This document shows positions 19,233 to 28,287 of a stretch of DNA of 64,000 nt, piece after piece. The position numbers and the translations under genes were made by a program. This DNA is from Azospirillum sp. Lineage in GTDB: Bacteria; Pseudomonadota; Alphaproteobacteria; Azospirillales; Azospirillaceae. Numbering within the stretch: position 1 is the first letter of the stretch; the number at the start of each line of letters is the position of its first letter. Below the pieces are notes generated by a model. The model saw only the letters and a program-made list of their open reading frames with translations, did no database searches and was not told where the DNA came from. Location of the stretch: contig WGNK01000016.1 of assembly GCA_016124535.1 (NCBI GenBank), positions 32,924 through 96,923 on the forward strand, written 5' to 3'.

Positions 19233-19652
19233 ATGCGCATCACCCAAGGTGCCTTTTCCTTCCTGCCCGACCTGACCGAGCCGCAGATCCGGGCGCAGGT
19301 TCAGTACTGCATCGACCAGGGTTGGGCGGTCAGCCTGGAGGTCACCGACGACCCCCATCCGCGCAATACCTATTGGGACATGTGGGGTCATCCGATGTTC
19401 GACAATCCGGACGCGGCGGCCGTGATGCTGGAACTGGCCGAGTGCCGCAAGGTCTTCGGCGACCGCTATATCCGGGTGGTCGCCTTCGATGCCGGCCATG
19501 GCTGGGAATCGGTGCGGCTCTCCTTCATCGTCAACCGGCCGGCCGAGGAGCCGGGTTTCCGGCTGGTTCGTCAGGAGGCCGGCGGGCGCGCCCTGCGCTA
19601 CGCCACCGCGCCCTATGCCGCCGACCGGCCGTCGGGCAACCGCTATGGCTGA
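19233..19652 (+). CDS. cbbS: RuBisCO small subunit, form IC
   Basis: The 139 aa small subunit starts [19 protein letters not shown], typical of red-type CbbS, and carries the C-terminal extension (about residues 110-139) that forms the extra beta-hairpin at the solvent channel in form IC and ID enzymes. [10 protein letters not shown] and [21 protein letters not shown] are conserved. A GGGGAG ribosome-binding site precedes the ATG. The stop overlaps the cbbX start by 8 bp. Confidence 0.97.
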   Translation: MRITQGAFSFLPDLTEPQIRAQVQYCIDQGWAVSLEVTDDPHPRNTYWDMWGHPMFDNPDAAAVMLELAECRKVFGDRYIRVVAFDAGHGWESVRLSFIVNRPAEEPGFRLVRQEAGGRALRYATAPYAADRPSGNRYG

Positions 19653-20562
19653 TTCACTCGCGACAGCCGCGGAAGGTATCGACCTGCGCGCGGAATTCGA
19701 GCGCTCCGGGGTGCGCGACGTGCTGGCCGAGCTGGACCGTTCGCTGGTCGGGCTGGCGCCGGTCAAACGCCGCATCCGCGAGACCGCGGCCCTGCTGCTG
19801 GTCGAGCGCGCCCGCAAGCAATTGGGGCTGGCCCAGGAGACGCCGACCCTGCATATGAGCTTCACCGGCAATCCGGGCACCGGCAAGACCACGGTGGCGC
19901 TCCGGATGGCCGATCTGCTCCACCGGTTGGGATACATCCGCAAGGGCCATCTGGTCGCGGTGACCCGCGACGATCTTGTCGGTCAGTATATCGGCCACAC
20001 CGCACCCAAGACCAAGGAAATCCTGAAGCGGGCGATGGGCGGGGTGCTGTTCATCGACGAGGCCTATTACCTCCATCGGCCCGAGAACGAGCGCGACTAT
20101 GGCCAGGAAGCGATCGAAATCCTGCTGCAGGTGATGGAGAACCGGCGCGACGATCTGGTGGTGATTCTGGCCGGCTATGGCCGGCGGATGGAACGGTTCT
20201 TCGAGAGCAATCCGGGCTTCCGCTCGCGGATCGCCCATCACATCGATTTTCCCGACTATAGCGACGACGAGTTGCTCGGTATCGCGACCGTGATGCTGGA
20301 GCGCCAGAACTACCGCCTCGACTCGGCGGCGGCGGCCGCCTTCGCCCGCTATGTCGAAACCCGGCGCCGGCAGCCCCATTTCGCCAATGCCCGCTCGATC
20401 CGCAATGCGCTCGACCGCGCACGGCTGCGCCAGGCCAACCGGTTGTTCGAGACGTCGACCGGCCCGCTCGGCGCCGAGGCCCTGTCCACGATCTGTGCCG
20501 AGGATATCCTGGCCAGCCGCGTCTTCTCCCTCGCGGCGGTGAGGGAATCCGGCGACGATTGA
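19645..20562 (+). CDS. cbbX: Red-type RuBisCO activase CbbX
   Basis: CbbX is a hexameric AAA+ protein that removes inhibitory sugar phosphates by pulling on the CbbL C-terminus. The 305 aa protein has Walker A GNPGTGKT (75-82), the YIG pore loop (115-117) and Walker B VLFIDEA (134-140), with sensor arginines later ([15 protein letters not shown]). The ATG at 19645 overlaps cbbS, indicating translational coupling. A longer frame upstream lies within cbbS and is not used. It is the last gene of the operon. Confidence 0.97.
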   Translation: MADSLATAAEGIDLRAEFERSGVRDVLAELDRSLVGLAPVKRRIRETAALLLVERARKQLGLAQETPTLHMSFTGNPGTGKTTVALRMADLLHRLGYIRKGHLVAVTRDDLVGQYIGHTAPKTKEILKRAMGGVLFIDEAYYLHRPENERDYGQEAIEILLQVMENRRDDLVVILAGYGRRMERFFESNPGFRSRIAHHIDFPDYSDDELLGIATVMLERQNYRLDSAAAAAFARYVETRRRQPHFANARSIRNALDRARLRQANRLFETSTGPLGAEALSTICAEDILASRVFSLAAVRESGDD

Positions 20563-20685
20563 GTGAAAAGTGATTGCCCCTTCGGTCCTGGAACGGTGTT
20601 TGCCCGGCCGGACGGCGAGGTCGAATGGATTGCGTCGGTATTCCTGGCTTGACCGCGCCCGAGCCGGTCGGCTATTAAAGAGAAA

Positions 20686-20768
20686 CCGCGTGGTGATTTG
20701 GGCGACCGGCTTGCGGGCCGCGCGGGGACCCTGGGACGTTTCGGGGTGCTGAATTCCGCTAAAGAGGT
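20686..20768 (+). promoter_or_regulatory. SAM-II riboswitch
   Basis: The sequence contains the SAM-II hallmarks in order: CCGCG then GGTGATTTG, CCGGCTTGC, GGCCGCG (pairing back to the 5' CGCG), and CGCTAAAGAGG at the 3' end. SAM-II senses S-adenosylmethionine through an H-type pseudoknot and is typical of metA, metX and metZ leaders in alphaproteobacteria. The loop between the second strand and CGCTAAA is longer than in the compact consensus. A terminator follows 18 nt later, just before metZ. Confidence 0.88.
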
Positions 20769-20786
20769 CCGAGCCGCTCAGCCGCG

Positions 20787-20816
20787 CCTCGACCCGTCGG
20801 TCGAGGCTATTTTTTT
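20787..20816 (+). terminator. Intrinsic terminator, SAM-II expression platform
   Basis: CCTCGACC (20787-20794) and GGTCGAGG (20799-20806) form a perfect 8-bp stem with a 4-nt loop. CTA and seven T residues follow. It ends 17 bp before the metZ ATG, so it can switch off metZ transcription when SAM is bound. Confidence 0.9.
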
Positions 20817-20833
20817 GTCGGCATGGAGGCGGC

Positions 20834-22039
20834 ATGACTGCGCAAAATTCCGGGCGGGCGCAAAATTCCTGGCGAGCAAGGACCCGACTGGTCCACGGCG
20901 GCACCGAGCGCTCGCGCTTCGACGAGACCTGCGAAGCGATCTTTCAGACCTCGGGCTATGTTTACCAGAGCGCCGACGAGTGTGAGGCGGCCTTTGCCAA
21001 TGACGGCAGCCGCTACGTCTATTCGCGCTTTCGCAATCCCACCGTCGCGATGTTCGAAGACCGCATCGCCGCCTACGAGGGCGCGGCGCGCGCCTTTGCC
21101 ACCGCAAGCGGCATGGCGGCGGTCAATGCCGCGCTGATGTGCCAGCTCAAGGCCGGTGATCACATCGTGGCGCCCCATGCGCTGTTCGGCTCGTGCCTCT
21201 ATATTGTCAAGGACCTGGCGCCGAAATACGGCATTCGCACCACCCTGGTCGACGGCACCGATCTGGAGCAATGGCGCGCGGCGCTGTCCCAACCGACCAC
21301 CGTGGTATTCTTGGAATCGCCGTCCAACCCGTGCCTGGAGGTGGTAGACCTGCGGGCGATCGCGGAACTGGCCCATGCCGCCGGGGCGCGGGTGGTGGTC
21401 GACAACGTGTTCGCCACCCCGGTGCTGCAGCGGCCGCTCCAGCTGGGGGCGGATGTCGTGGTCTATTCGGCGACCAAGCACATCGACGGCCAGGGCCGCT
21501 GCCTGGGCGGCGTCGTGCTGTGCGACAACGCCTTTGCCGAGCTGCTGCATCCCTATCTGCGCCACACCGGGCCGGCGCTGGCTCCGTTCAATGCCTGGCT
21601 GCTGCTGAAGGGGCTGGAGACGCTGGAACTGCGGGTCGCGGCCCAGGTCGCTTCGGCGGCGGCGGTTGCCGGTTTCCTGGAGGGGCACCCGGCGGTGGCC
21701 AAAACCATCTATCCGGGACTGGAGAGCCACCCCCAGCATGCCTTGGCCCAGACCCAGATGAGCGGGGGCGGACCCCTGGTCTGCTTCGAGATCAAGGGCG
21801 GCAAACCGGCGGCGTTCCGCGCGATGAACGCGCTGGAGCTGATTCTGATCTCCAACAATCTGGGCGATTCCAAGAGCCTGATCTGCCATCCGGGCACCAG
21901 CACCCACCAGCGTCTGACCGATGCCGAACGGGCCCGGGTCGGCATCGGTCCGGCGACGGTGCGGCTTTCGGTCGGGCTGGAGGATGCCGACGACCTGATC
22001 GCCGATCTCGATCAGGCGCTGGCCAGGTCGGTCGGATGA
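20834..22039 (+). CDS. metZ: O-succinylhomoserine sulfhydrylase
   Basis: MetZ makes homocysteine directly from O-succinyl- or O-acetylhomoserine and sulfide, using PLP. The 401 aa sequence is a Cys/Met-metabolism PLP enzyme with the Schiff-base lysine at 215 (YSATKHIDGQ), the YSRFRNPTVAMFE substrate region (63-75), and SNNLGDSKSLICHPGTSTH near the C-terminus. The LGGVVL and GRCLGG context after the lysine favours MetZ over cystathionine gamma-synthase or beta-lyase. Control by a SAM-II riboswitch supports a methionine role. Direct use of sulfide fits a sulfur oxidiser. Confidence 0.94.
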   Translation: MTAQNSGRAQNSWRARTRLVHGGTERSRFDETCEAIFQTSGYVYQSADECEAAFANDGSRYVYSRFRNPTVAMFEDRIAAYEGAARAFATASGMAAVNAALMCQLKAGDHIVAPHALFGSCLYIVKDLAPKYGIRTTLVDGTDLEQWRAALSQPTTVVFLESPSNPCLEVVDLRAIAELAHAAGARVVVDNVFATPVLQRPLQLGADVVVYSATKHIDGQGRCLGGVVLCDNAFAELLHPYLRHTGPALAPFNAWLLLKGLETLELRVAAQVASAAAVAGFLEGHPAVAKTIYPGLESHPQHALAQTQMSGGGPLVCFEIKGGKPAAFRAMNALELILISNNLGDSKSLICHPGTSTHQRLTDAERARVGIGPATVRLSVGLEDADDLIADLDQALARSVG

Positions 22040-22047
22040 CCTGTCGC

Positions 22048-22086
22048 AAAAAGCCCTCTCCCCGGCGGGGAGAGGGGCGGGCGAGG
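22048..22086 (+). repeat. Dispersed palindromic intergenic repeat, copy 2
   Basis: Arms CCCTCTCCCC (22054-22063) and GGGGAGAGGG (22067-22076), with the same AAAG lead and GGGCGAGG tail as at 9946. It starts 9 bp after the metZ stop. Confidence 0.85.
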
Positions 22087-22163
22087 CGGCATTTTCCGCC
22101 CAAGGGGTTGATCGCTTCGAAAGCGTAGGGTACCTCTGGGCGTCCAGAGCATCGGGTATCGTC

Positions 22164-23498
22164 TTGCACCGCATCATCCGTCGGCAGCGCCTGCGCCGCA
22201 CCTTCAGCCGCCTGCGTCGGACCCGGCGCATCCTGACCTCGGCGCGGGCCTGGCGGCGGCGCCTGGTGTTCTGGGGCGGCGCGGCCTCGATCGGCGTCAT
22301 GGCGGTGCTGTTCGCCTCGGCCGCCGACCAGGCGCAGGCCGCTTTCCACTGGGCGGTCGGGTTGTGGGCGCCGATGCCCTTCGTGATCATGCCGCTCGGT
22401 CTGGCGCTGTCGGCCTGGCTGACCCAACACTACTTCGCCAACGCCCAGGGCAGCGGCATACCCCAGGTCATGGCGGCGCGCCACCTGTCGCGCCCGGAAG
22501 CGCGCAGCCGGCTGCTGTCGCTGCGAATCGCCGCCGGCAAGGTGCTGCTGACCGTGTTCGGCCTGGCTTGCGGGGCTTCGATCGGCCGCGAAGGACCGAC
22601 CGTGCAGGTCAGCGCCACCTTGATGCTGATGGCGGGCACCTGGGCCGGGCTCGGGCGCTATCCGGGCCTGATCCTGGCCGGCGGTGCGGCCGGGGTCGCC
22701 GCCGCGTTCAATACCCCGCTGGCCGGCATCGTGTTCGCGATCGAGGAGCTGGCGCGGAATTTCGAGCATCGCTCCAACAGCTGGGTATTGAGCACCGTGA
22801 TCATCGCCGGCCTGGTCGCGATGGCGCTGGTCGGCGACTACAACTATTTCGGCAGCACCGGCGCGGTGATCGGTTGGCACCATTGGTACGCGGTGATCGC
22901 CGCCGGTGTGATGGGCGGGGTCAATGGCGGATTGTTCAGCCTCGCCGTGGTCAAGGCCAGTGCCCGGCTGCCGACTCTGTTCGGCGGCCGGCTCGCGCGC
23001 CATCCGACCCTGTTTGCCGCGGCGTGTGGTCTGATCCTGGCGGCAATCGGCGCGGCCAGCGGTGGCATGACCTATGGCACCGGTTATGACGAGGCCCGCC
23101 TGGCGCTCGAGGGCAAAGAGTTGCTGCCCTGGGAGTTCGGTCCCTTGAAGCTGCTGGCCACCGTGGTCTCTACGATTGCCGGGATTCCCGGCGGCATCTT
23201 TGCGCCGTCGCTTTCGGTCGGGGCCGGTGCCGGCGCCTTCCTGGCCTCGGTGATGCCGGGCAGTCCGGCGGGAGCGGTGATCGTGCTCGGGATGGCCGGC
23301 TATTTCTCCGGCGTGGTCCAGGCGCCGCTGACCGCGGTGGTGATCATCGTCGAGATGACCGCCGGCCAGGGCATGCTGCTGCCGCTGCTGGTGACCTCGA
23401 TCCTGGCCTCGGGCATCGCGCGGCTGATCTGCCGCGAGCCGATCTACCACGCTCTGGCGATGCGGATTCTGAACCGGCATACCTCTTCGGCCAGCTGA
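22164..23498 (+). CDS. ClC-type chloride channel/transporter
   Basis: This 444 aa polytopic inner-membrane protein belongs to the CLC family of chloride channels and H+/Cl- antiporters. The three anion-selectivity segments are present: GSGIPQ, GREGP (with the gating glutamate) and GGIFAPSL. The FAIEE stretch keeps the internal proton-path glutamate, which suggests an antiporter rather than a pure channel. No C-terminal CBS pair is seen. The start is a TTG at 22164 and gives a very basic N-terminus; a later start cannot be ruled out. Confidence 0.92.
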   Translation: MHRIIRRQRLRRTFSRLRRTRRILTSARAWRRRLVFWGGAASIGVMAVLFASAADQAQAAFHWAVGLWAPMPFVIMPLGLALSAWLTQHYFANAQGSGIPQVMAARHLSRPEARSRLLSLRIAAGKVLLTVFGLACGASIGREGPTVQVSATLMLMAGTWAGLGRYPGLILAGGAAGVAAAFNTPLAGIVFAIEELARNFEHRSNSWVLSTVIIAGLVAMALVGDYNYFGSTGAVIGWHHWYAVIAAGVMGGVNGGLFSLAVVKASARLPTLFGGRLARHPTLFAAACGLILAAIGAASGGMTYGTGYDEARLALEGKELLPWEFGPLKLLATVVSTIAGIPGGIFAPSLSVGAGAGAFLASVMPGSPAGAVIVLGMAGYFSGVVQAPLTAVVIIVEMTAGQGMLLPLLVTSILASGIARLICREPIYHALAMRILNRHTSSAS

Positions 23499-23601
23499 GG
23501 CGGGGCCGCCATGACGGCGCGTTCGGAGTTGGCGCTTGACCGGCGCGGGCGTGGTGTCGGATCAAGCCCGGCGGGGCGGCCAGGGCAGGGGGATCGGCAG
23601 G

Positions 23602-24588
23602 ATGCGTGCGGCGTTGAGCGGGCAGCTGGGGTGGCTGCGCCATGTCCCGGTGCCGCTGTTTGCGGCCCCGATGGGGCTGTGCGGTCTCGGCTTCACCTGG
23701 CGCCGGGCCGGCGAGGTCCTGGAGATGCCGCCTGCGGTGGGCGGCGCCTTGCACCTGATCGGCGCGGCGGTATTCGTGGCCCTGGCGGCGCTCTATCTGG
23801 CCAAGTCGATCCGCCACTGGCCGTCGGTGGTCGCGGAATTCAACCACCCGCTGCGGATCAACTTTTTCTCGGCGATCGCCATCGACGTGATGCTGATTGC
23901 CGGCGCCGTGCTGCCCTTCGGCCGCGTCGTCGCCGAGGGTCTGTGGCTGCTCGGCGCGGTCGCCCAGATGGTACTCGCGGTGGCGATTGTCGGGCGCTGG
24001 ATGACCCGGCCGCTCGACATCCAGCAGGTCAACCCGACCTGGTTCATTCCGGTGGTCGGGCCGATCCTGGCGCCGCTGGCCGGCGTGCCGCTTGGTTATG
24101 GCGAGGCGGCGAGCCTGCTGTGGGGCGTCGGGATGCTGTTTTGGCTGGTGCTGTTTCCGATCGTCCTGCTGCGTATCGTCTGCCATGGCGGGTTGCCGTT
24201 GCGCCTGGCGCCGACCCTGTTCATCCTGCTGGCGCCGCCAACCCTGGGGCTGGCCGGCTGGATGGCCTTGGGCGAGGCCGCTTTCGGCGGCCACGCCTTC
24301 GACATGGTCGCACGCCTGCTGGCGGCGACCGGCTTCTTTATTGCCCTGGTCCTGCTCAGCCTGGCTCGGCCGTTCCTCAAGGTACCGTTCGGCCTACCCT
24401 GGTGGGCCGCGACCTTCCCTTCGGCCAACCTCGCCTCTGCCACCCTGATCTATCATGCCGCGGTCGGCGGTCCGTTTACCGCGGTGCTCGCGGTTGCCAG
24501 CCTGCTCGGCGCCAGCCTGACGGTGGCGGTGATCGCGGTACGAACGGTCCGGGAGTTGATCGCCGGCCGCCTGTTCGTGCCCGAGTGA
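23602..24588 (+). CDS. SLAC1/TehA-family anion channel-like membrane protein
   Basis: About ten hydrophobic helices in 328 aa match the tellurite-resistance/dicarboxylate transporter (TDT, SLAC1-like) family. Landmarks are PVPLFAAPMGLCGLGFTWRR at the start, EFNHPLRINFFSAIAID, and NPTWFIPVVGPILAPLAGV. The ATG at 23602 follows GGATCGGCAGG and matches family N-termini; the frame extends 22 codons further without similarity. The substrate is unknown; small anions are likely, which would pair with the ClC gene 103 bp upstream. Confidence 0.85.
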   Translation: MRAALSGQLGWLRHVPVPLFAAPMGLCGLGFTWRRAGEVLEMPPAVGGALHLIGAAVFVALAALYLAKSIRHWPSVVAEFNHPLRINFFSAIAIDVMLIAGAVLPFGRVVAEGLWLLGAVAQMVLAVAIVGRWMTRPLDIQQVNPTWFIPVVGPILAPLAGVPLGYGEAASLLWGVGMLFWLVLFPIVLLRIVCHGGLPLRLAPTLFILLAPPTLGLAGWMALGEAAFGGHAFDMVARLLAATGFFIALVLLSLARPFLKVPFGLPWWAATFPSANLASATLIYHAAVGGPFTAVLAVASLLGASLTVAVIAVRTVRELIAGRLFVPE

Positions 24589-24615
24589 CCGGGTCTGGTC
24601 GAACCGGTCTCGCGG

Positions 24616-24954
24616 TCAGGAACAGCCGGGTTTGTTCATCAAACGGCAATTGAAGCGCTGGGCCAGATCGACCATCTCGGCGCCCGCCGCGAGCTGCTCG
24701 GTCCGCAGCGCCTGGATTTGCGCCAGCGGCGTCGAATAGGCCATTTGCGCCTGCCGCAGGCACTCCAGATAGCCGGGCATGGTGTCGAGATAGACTCGCA
24801 CGTCGCCCTGGCAGGCGATGATCAGGTCGGCATTGCCAAAGGTCTGGGCGGCGTCGGCGCAGGCCGGGGCGGGGGGACGGCTGCAAACCGCGGTTTGGGC
24901 CTGCGCCATCGCGGGCAGAACCAAGACGATCAAAGCCAGGAAGATGGTGCGCAT
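24616..24954 (-). CDS. Small secreted cysteine-containing protein
   Basis: The 112 aa product is not recognised. Residues 1-20 are a clear Sec signal peptide (MRTIFLALIVLVLPAMAQAQ). The mature part has five spaced cysteines (AVCSR, PACADA, IACQGD, LECLRQ, FNCRL) plus one at the C-terminus (PGCS), which suggests periplasmic disulfides. A GGAGAG ribosome-binding site 6 nt before the ATG supports this start. The gene is convergent with the SLAC1-like gene and 58 bp downstream of tex on the same strand. Confidence 0.75.
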   Translation of the reverse strand: MRTIFLALIVLVLPAMAQAQTAVCSRPPAPACADAAQTFGNADLIIACQGDVRVYLDTMPGYLECLRQAQMAYSTPLAQIQALRTEQLAAGAEMVDLAQRFNCRLMNKPGCS

Positions 24955-25012
24955 ACGTCTCTCTCCTTCGGGTTTGGGAAACGGGGGAACCGGCACGCGG
25001 CGCCCGAAGCGC

Positions 25013-27457
25013 CTACCCCTTGCTCCGCTGAGCCAGGGCGCGGGCGAAGGCTTCGGCCAGGGCGCCATCCGCTCCACCGGCCGCGGATTTCGGGGCGGCG
25101 GCGGCCGGGGCCGGCTTTTGACCGGGCCCGGAGTCGCGGCGGCGCTCGGGCGCCGCGTCGGGACGGGATTTCGGCGGGCGTGCCTTTTCGGGAGCGCGGA
25201 AGGTGTTGGGCGATGGCTTCGGCGCGGCGCCGGCAGCGGGCCGGGTTCCGCCCGGCCTGGCGCCGGCCGACCGGTTGGCTGCGGCGGCACCGGTCGGCTC
25301 GTCCAGGCGCATGGTCAGGGCGATGCGCTTGCGCGCCTGGTCCACCTCCATCACCTTGACCCGGACGATGTCACCGGCCTTGACCACGGTATGCGGGTCT
25401 GTGACGAATTTATTCGCGAGCTGGGAGATGTGGACCAGCCCGTCCTGGTGGACCCCGACATCGACGAAGGCGCCGAAGGCGGCGACATTGGTCACCACCC
25501 CCTCCAGGACCATGCCGGGCTCCAGATGCTTGAGTTCTTCGACGCCCTCCTTGAAGGTCGCGGCGCGGAATTCCGGGCGGGGGTCGCGCCCGGGCTTCTC
25601 CAATTCGGCGACGATGTCGGCGACGGTCGGCACGCCGAATTTCTCGTCAGTGTAGTCGGCGGGGTCGAGTTCGCGCAGGAACCGGGCGTCACCGATCACG
25701 CTGCCGAGGTCGCGGCCGGTCCGCTTCAGGATCCGTTCGACCACCGGATAGGATTCGGGGTGCACCGCCGAAGCATCGAGCGGATCGTCGCCCTGGCGGA
25801 TGCGCAGGAAGCCGGCGGCCTGTTCGAAGGTCTTGGGGCCGAGGCGGTCGACCTCGCACAGCTGGCGCCGGCTGCGGAAGGTGCCGTGGCTGTCGCGGAA
25901 TTCGACGATGTTGCGGGCGACCGTCTCATTGAGGCCGGAGACCCGCGCCAGCAGCGGCACCGAGGCGGTGTTGAGATCGACCCCGACCGCGTTGACGCAG
26001 TCTTCGACCACGGCGTCCAGCGCCTTGGCCAGCTTGGTCGTCCCGACATCATGCTGGTACTGGCCGACCCCGATCGATTTGGGATCGATCTTGACCAGTT
26101 CGGCCAGGGGGTCCTGCAGGCGCCGGGCGATCGAGACCGCGCCGCGCAGGCTGACATCGACGCCGGGGAATTCGGCAGCGGCGAATTCCGACGCCGAATA
26201 GACCGAGGCACCGGCTTCCGAAACCACCAGCTTGGTCAGCTTCAGTTCGGGGTGGCGCCGCATCAGGTCGCCGGCCAGCTTGTCGGTCTCGCGGGACGCG
26301 GTGCCATTGCCGATGCTGATCAGCTCGCTGCCGTGGCGCGCCGCCAGGGCCGCCAGCACCGCGATTGAGCCATCCCAATCGTTGCGCGGCACATGGGGAT
26401 AGATGGTGGCGGTCTCCAGCAGCTTGCCGGTGGCGTCGACCACCGCGACCTTGACCCCGGTACGCAAGCCCGGATCGAGACCGATGGTCGGGCGCGGTCC
26501 GGCCGGCGCCGCCAGCAGCAGATCATGCAGATTGCGCGCGAAGATGCGAATTGCCTCCTGTTCCGCGCGTTCGCGCAGGTCCGCCATCTGGTCGGTCTCG
26601 ATATGCGGGCGCAATTTCAGCTTCCATGCCCAGCGCGCGGTATCGACCAGCCAGCGGTCGCCGGCGCGGCCCTGGTCGGAAATGCCGAAATGCGCCGCCA
26701 CCGTGACTTCGCAGGGATGGGGCGCGGCGTCGGGCTCGCCGATTTCCAGGCGCAGATCGAGCACGCCGGCGGCGCGGCCGCGGAACAGGGCCAGCGCCCG
26801 ATGCGACGGCACCAGCTTCAACGCTTCGGAATAGTCGAAGTAATCCGAGAACTTGGCGCCTTCGCCGCGCTTTTCCTCGATCACCGAGGCGCCGATCCGG
26901 CCTTCATTGGCCAGACGCTCGCGCAGACGTCCGACCAAGGCGGCATCCTCGCCGAATCGCTCGACCAGAATGTGGCGAGCCCCTTCCAGTGCGGCCTTGG
27001 TATCGGCGATCCCCCTGTCGGTATCGACGAATCCGGCGGCTTCGGCTTCGGGCTCGCGGGTCGGATCGGCGAACAGGCGATCGGCCAGCGGCTCCAGCCC
27101 GGCCTCGCGCGCAATCTGGGCCTTGGTCCGCCGTTTCGGACGATAGGGCAGATAGAGGTCTTCCAGCCGGGTCTTGGACTCCGCAGCGGTGATTTCGGCG
27201 GCCAGTTGGTCGGTCAGCTTGCCTTGTTCGGCAATGCTTTGCAGCACCACGGCGCGGCGGTCGTCGAGTTCGCGCAGATAGACCAGCCGCTCGGCAAGGG
27301 TGCGCAACTGGGTATCGTCGAGGCCGCCGGTCGCTTCCTTGCGGTAGCGTGCGATGAACGGCACGGTCGCGCCCTCATCGAGCAGTCCGATCGTGGCGGT
27401 GACCTGGGCCTCGCGGACCCGGAGTTCTTCGGCTAGGCGGAAACTGAGGCTCGGCAT
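25013..27457 (-). CDS. tex: Tex family RNA-binding transcription accessory protein
   Basis: Tex is a cytosolic nucleic-acid-binding protein (814 aa here) linked to transcription and stress tolerance. The order is family-typical: an N-terminal helical domain with [17 protein letters not shown], a YqgF/RNase H-like domain ([16 protein letters not shown]), helix-hairpin-helix repeats ([19 protein letters not shown]), and an S1 domain ([29 protein letters not shown]). A Pro/Ala/Lys-rich low-complexity tail of about 100 residues follows S1 and is longer than in E. coli YhgF. ATG 27457 is preferred to an in-frame GTG at 27469. Confidence 0.95.
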   Translation of the reverse strand: MPSLSFRLAEELRVREAQVTATIGLLDEGATVPFIARYRKEATGGLDDTQLRTLAERLVYLRELDDRRAVVLQSIAEQGKLTDQLAAEITAAESKTRLEDLYLPYRPKRRTKAQIAREAGLEPLADRLFADPTREPEAEAAGFVDTDRGIADTKAALEGARHILVERFGEDAALVGRLRERLANEGRIGASVIEEKRGEGAKFSDYFDYSEALKLVPSHRALALFRGRAAGVLDLRLEIGEPDAAPHPCEVTVAAHFGISDQGRAGDRWLVDTARWAWKLKLRPHIETDQMADLRERAEQEAIRIFARNLHDLLLAAPAGPRPTIGLDPGLRTGVKVAVVDATGKLLETATIYPHVPRNDWDGSIAVLAALAARHGSELISIGNGTASRETDKLAGDLMRRHPELKLTKLVVSEAGASVYSASEFAAAEFPGVDVSLRGAVSIARRLQDPLAELVKIDPKSIGVGQYQHDVGTTKLAKALDAVVEDCVNAVGVDLNTASVPLLARVSGLNETVARNIVEFRDSHGTFRSRRQLCEVDRLGPKTFEQAAGFLRIRQGDDPLDASAVHPESYPVVERILKRTGRDLGSVIGDARFLRELDPADYTDEKFGVPTVADIVAELEKPGRDPRPEFRAATFKEGVEELKHLEPGMVLEGVVTNVAAFGAFVDVGVHQDGLVHISQLANKFVTDPHTVVKAGDIVRVKVMEVDQARKRIALTMRLDEPTGAAAANRSAGARPGGTRPAAGAAPKPSPNTFRAPEKARPPKSRPDAAPERRRDSGPGQKPAPAAAAPKSAAGGADGALAEAFARALAQRSKG

Positions 27458-27679
27458 GGGCGATTGCACTCGAAAGGACCGTTTCGCGGCTCGTCATACT
27501 CCCACCGCGGCACGCGGCCAATGTTCTTATTCGGCCACGCTACGATTGCCGGGACGGGGGGCTTCCTGGGGGCAAGGCGGCAAGCGGACCGCCGCGGACT
27601 TGCGGCGATCGGCCGCCCACAATCTCCGCTGGACTGGCACGCCCCTTGCCTTTATCATTTTTAAGCGTCGTGCCTATGA

Positions 27680-27691
27680 TCATTTAAATGA
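27680..27691. promoter_or_regulatory. 12-bp perfect palindrome in AT-rich promoter region
   Basis: TCATTTAAATGA is a perfect palindrome inside an AT-rich island (about 27650-27735) that is unusual for this genome. It lies 48 bp before the start of a small orphan gene and could be its operator. No known regulator is implied. Confidence 0.4.
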
Positions 27692-27738
27692 ACAGTCGAT
27701 GGCATCAGCTGTCAATCAATAAGACAGGAGAATCCAAT

Positions 27739-28155
27739 ATGGACAGCTCGAAGTCAGCATCCCAAAGATCTCGTTCGAAGCTTGCTGCCAGTGAAGACTT
27801 GAGCGAAAAACGCACCGGCGCGAAGCATAGTCGCTATGCCATTCGTGTGGGTTCACTGAGTTCCACTGGGCCGGATCATCGGCGGTCGCCGACGAGTCAC
27901 CTCGAAGAGGTCTCCCGGAGCTTGCACGACGCGGTCGGCGAACTCGACGATCTGCTGTTTCAGCTCGACCACGCCAGCCCGCGCTGTCAGGCCGACGTCC
28001 ACGAAGCGATCGGCTGTATCATGGACGCGCTGCAGCGTTTGGCGCGGGCGCAGCAGCAGCTCGGCCGGGTCGGCGGGTCGGGTGGCACGCCGCGCCTGTT
28101 GCCGCATCTGGCCGCGCTGAATCACCTGCGCTTCTCATCATCCCTTCGCGCCTGA
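27739..28155 (+). CDS. Small hypothetical protein with helical C-terminal half
   Basis: The 138 aa product is not recognised. Residues 1-50 are polar, Ser/Lys/Arg-rich and probably disordered. Residues about 60-115 form a predicted amphipathic helical pair (SHLEEVSRSLHDAVGELDDLLFQLDHA, then CQADVHEAIGCIMDALQRLARAQQQLG). ATG 27739 is chosen because ACAGGAGA precedes it; a longer frame from 27688 lacks a ribosome-binding site. A strong AT-rich upstream region with a palindrome suggests its own regulated promoter. Confidence 0.65.
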   Translation: MDSSKSASQRSRSKLAASEDLSEKRTGAKHSRYAIRVGSLSSTGPDHRRSPTSHLEEVSRSLHDAVGELDDLLFQLDHASPRCQADVHEAIGCIMDALQRLARAQQQLGRVGGSGGTPRLLPHLAALNHLRFSSSLRA

Positions 28156-28177
28156 GCAACCCTTCGCGCCTGAGCAA
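28142..28177 (+). repeat. 18-bp tandem duplication over a stop codon
   Basis: CCCTTCGCGCCTGAGCAA occurs twice head to tail, and a third partial CCCTTCG follows. The first copy contains the stop codon of the preceding small gene, so copy number can change without altering the protein. Confidence 0.8.
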
Positions 28178-28287
28178 CCCTTCGGGTCCGGGTTTCATCT
28201 ACTGGCCCGCGTCTCCTTCCGGCGCCTCGGCTTTGCGTCAGGTCTGAATACCGCCGTGGCCGCCGGGCCGGTCGTCAGCAGGCACGG

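Noticed and set aside
28142..28177. Tandem repeats considered as a CRISPR array
   Set aside because: The units are directly adjacent without spacers and there are only two copies; no cas genes are present.
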